Assembly (NCBI GenBank): GCA_003157235.1
Contig: PMJC01000330.1
Coordinates: 1 to 5,906 of the forward strand
Direction: 5' to 3'
Origin: Methanosarcina sp.
GTDB taxonomy: Archaea > Halobacteriota > Methanosarcinia > Methanosarcinales > Methanosarcinaceae
Length of the DNA: 5,906 bases
Positions 5,673 through 5,906 of this stretch are shown one piece after another (within the stretch, counting starts at the first letter, position 1; each line of letters opens with the position of its first letter). The notes beneath the pieces were generated by a model. It saw only the letters and a list, made by a program, of their open reading frames with translations. It made no database searches and had not been told where the DNA came from. The position numbers were made by a program, and so were the translations under genes.

Positions 5673-5906
5673 TCATAATGCACTTTGATTTCCATAATAG
5701 TTAATTTTTGCAATGCTTAGACCCTTACCCCAGACTCCATCGTATAGCAATTGAGCATGAGTTATATGTCCTTTTACTAAATATACTATTTTTAGTTCAG
5801 TATCTCCACCTTCGACAATTTCTATATTCTGAGAACCTAGTGAACTATTAAATGTATTTGCATCATGTTCATACTTCAAGCCATTAGCAATCAAATTCCA
5901 ACCATT
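5673..5906 (-). CDS. C-terminal part of an uncharacterised beta-rich protein, possibly secreted
   Basis: The frame is open to the right edge (77 codons plus a stop visible) and its start lies outside the window. The visible part alternates short beta-type strands and turns: NGLKYEHDANTF, then IEIVEGGDTELKIVYLVKG, then AQLLYDGVWGKGLSIAKINY. A GG-D turn followed by a hydrophobic strand in the middle is reminiscent of small immunoglobulin-like beta-sandwich domains such as DUF4352, which occur in archaeal surface proteins. This is a resemblance only. There is no cysteine and no C-terminal membrane anchor. The hairpin after its stop fits the end of a transcription unit. Coding is likely from the balanced composition and length; the function is unknown. 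Confidence 0.6.
   Translation of the reverse strand, partial: NGWNLIANGLKYEHDANTFNSSLGSQNIEIVEGGDTELKIVYLVKGHITHAQLLYDGVWGKGLSIAKINYYGNQSAL

Noticed and set aside
1..5906. CRISPR array, insertion sequence, tRNA or att site
   Set aside because: I saw no regularly spaced repeats, transposase motifs, tRNA cloverleaf or flanking direct repeats on either strand.

Overview
The window reads as AT-rich archaeal DNA, most likely from a methanogen of the Methanosarcina type. The evidence is an archaeal MCM helicase, archaeal TATA boxes at the expected distance from starts, strong GGAG-type ribosome sites beside an apparently leaderless gene, an archaeal AbrB-like regulator, and exported TPR-like protein remnants. 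The species is an inference; no rRNA, tRNA or other taxonomic marker is present.

Left part, minus strand (3008 down to 1): a compact unit of four reading frames joined by 4-, 4- and 8-base overlaps. In transcription order these are an unrecognised 135-residue helical protein, a doubtful 72-residue hydrophobic/basic protein, a 183-residue protein with a possible ribbon-helix-helix N-terminus and a long coiled coil, and an MCM-family replicative helicase that runs off the left edge with 615 codons visible. A TATA-like box and a near-perfect palindrome lie just upstream of the first gene.

Middle (3207-3667): a small AbrB/SpoVT-like regulator gene on the minus strand, followed by a hairpin. It is divergent from a 402-residue winged-helix protein on the plus strand. 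The shared intergenic region carries a strong TATA box for each direction. A perfect 11-bp inverted repeat lies one base from the TATA box of the winged-helix gene, whose mRNA is probably leaderless.

Right part (4877-5906): an exported TPR-like gene broken by a frameshift, a T-tract, about 0.3 kb of decayed sequence with short coding-like fragments, a hairpin, and the C-terminal end of a minus-strand gene that enters from the right edge.

Together the left and middle parts look like a replication and control module: an accessory MCM with a translationally coupled partner, two small regulators, and divergent promoters with palindromes next to their TATA boxes. This suggests a plasmid-like or integrated element. 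No integrase, Rep protein, att site or structural gene is in the window, so that is inference. The right end looks like ordinary, decaying host-type surface-protein DNA.
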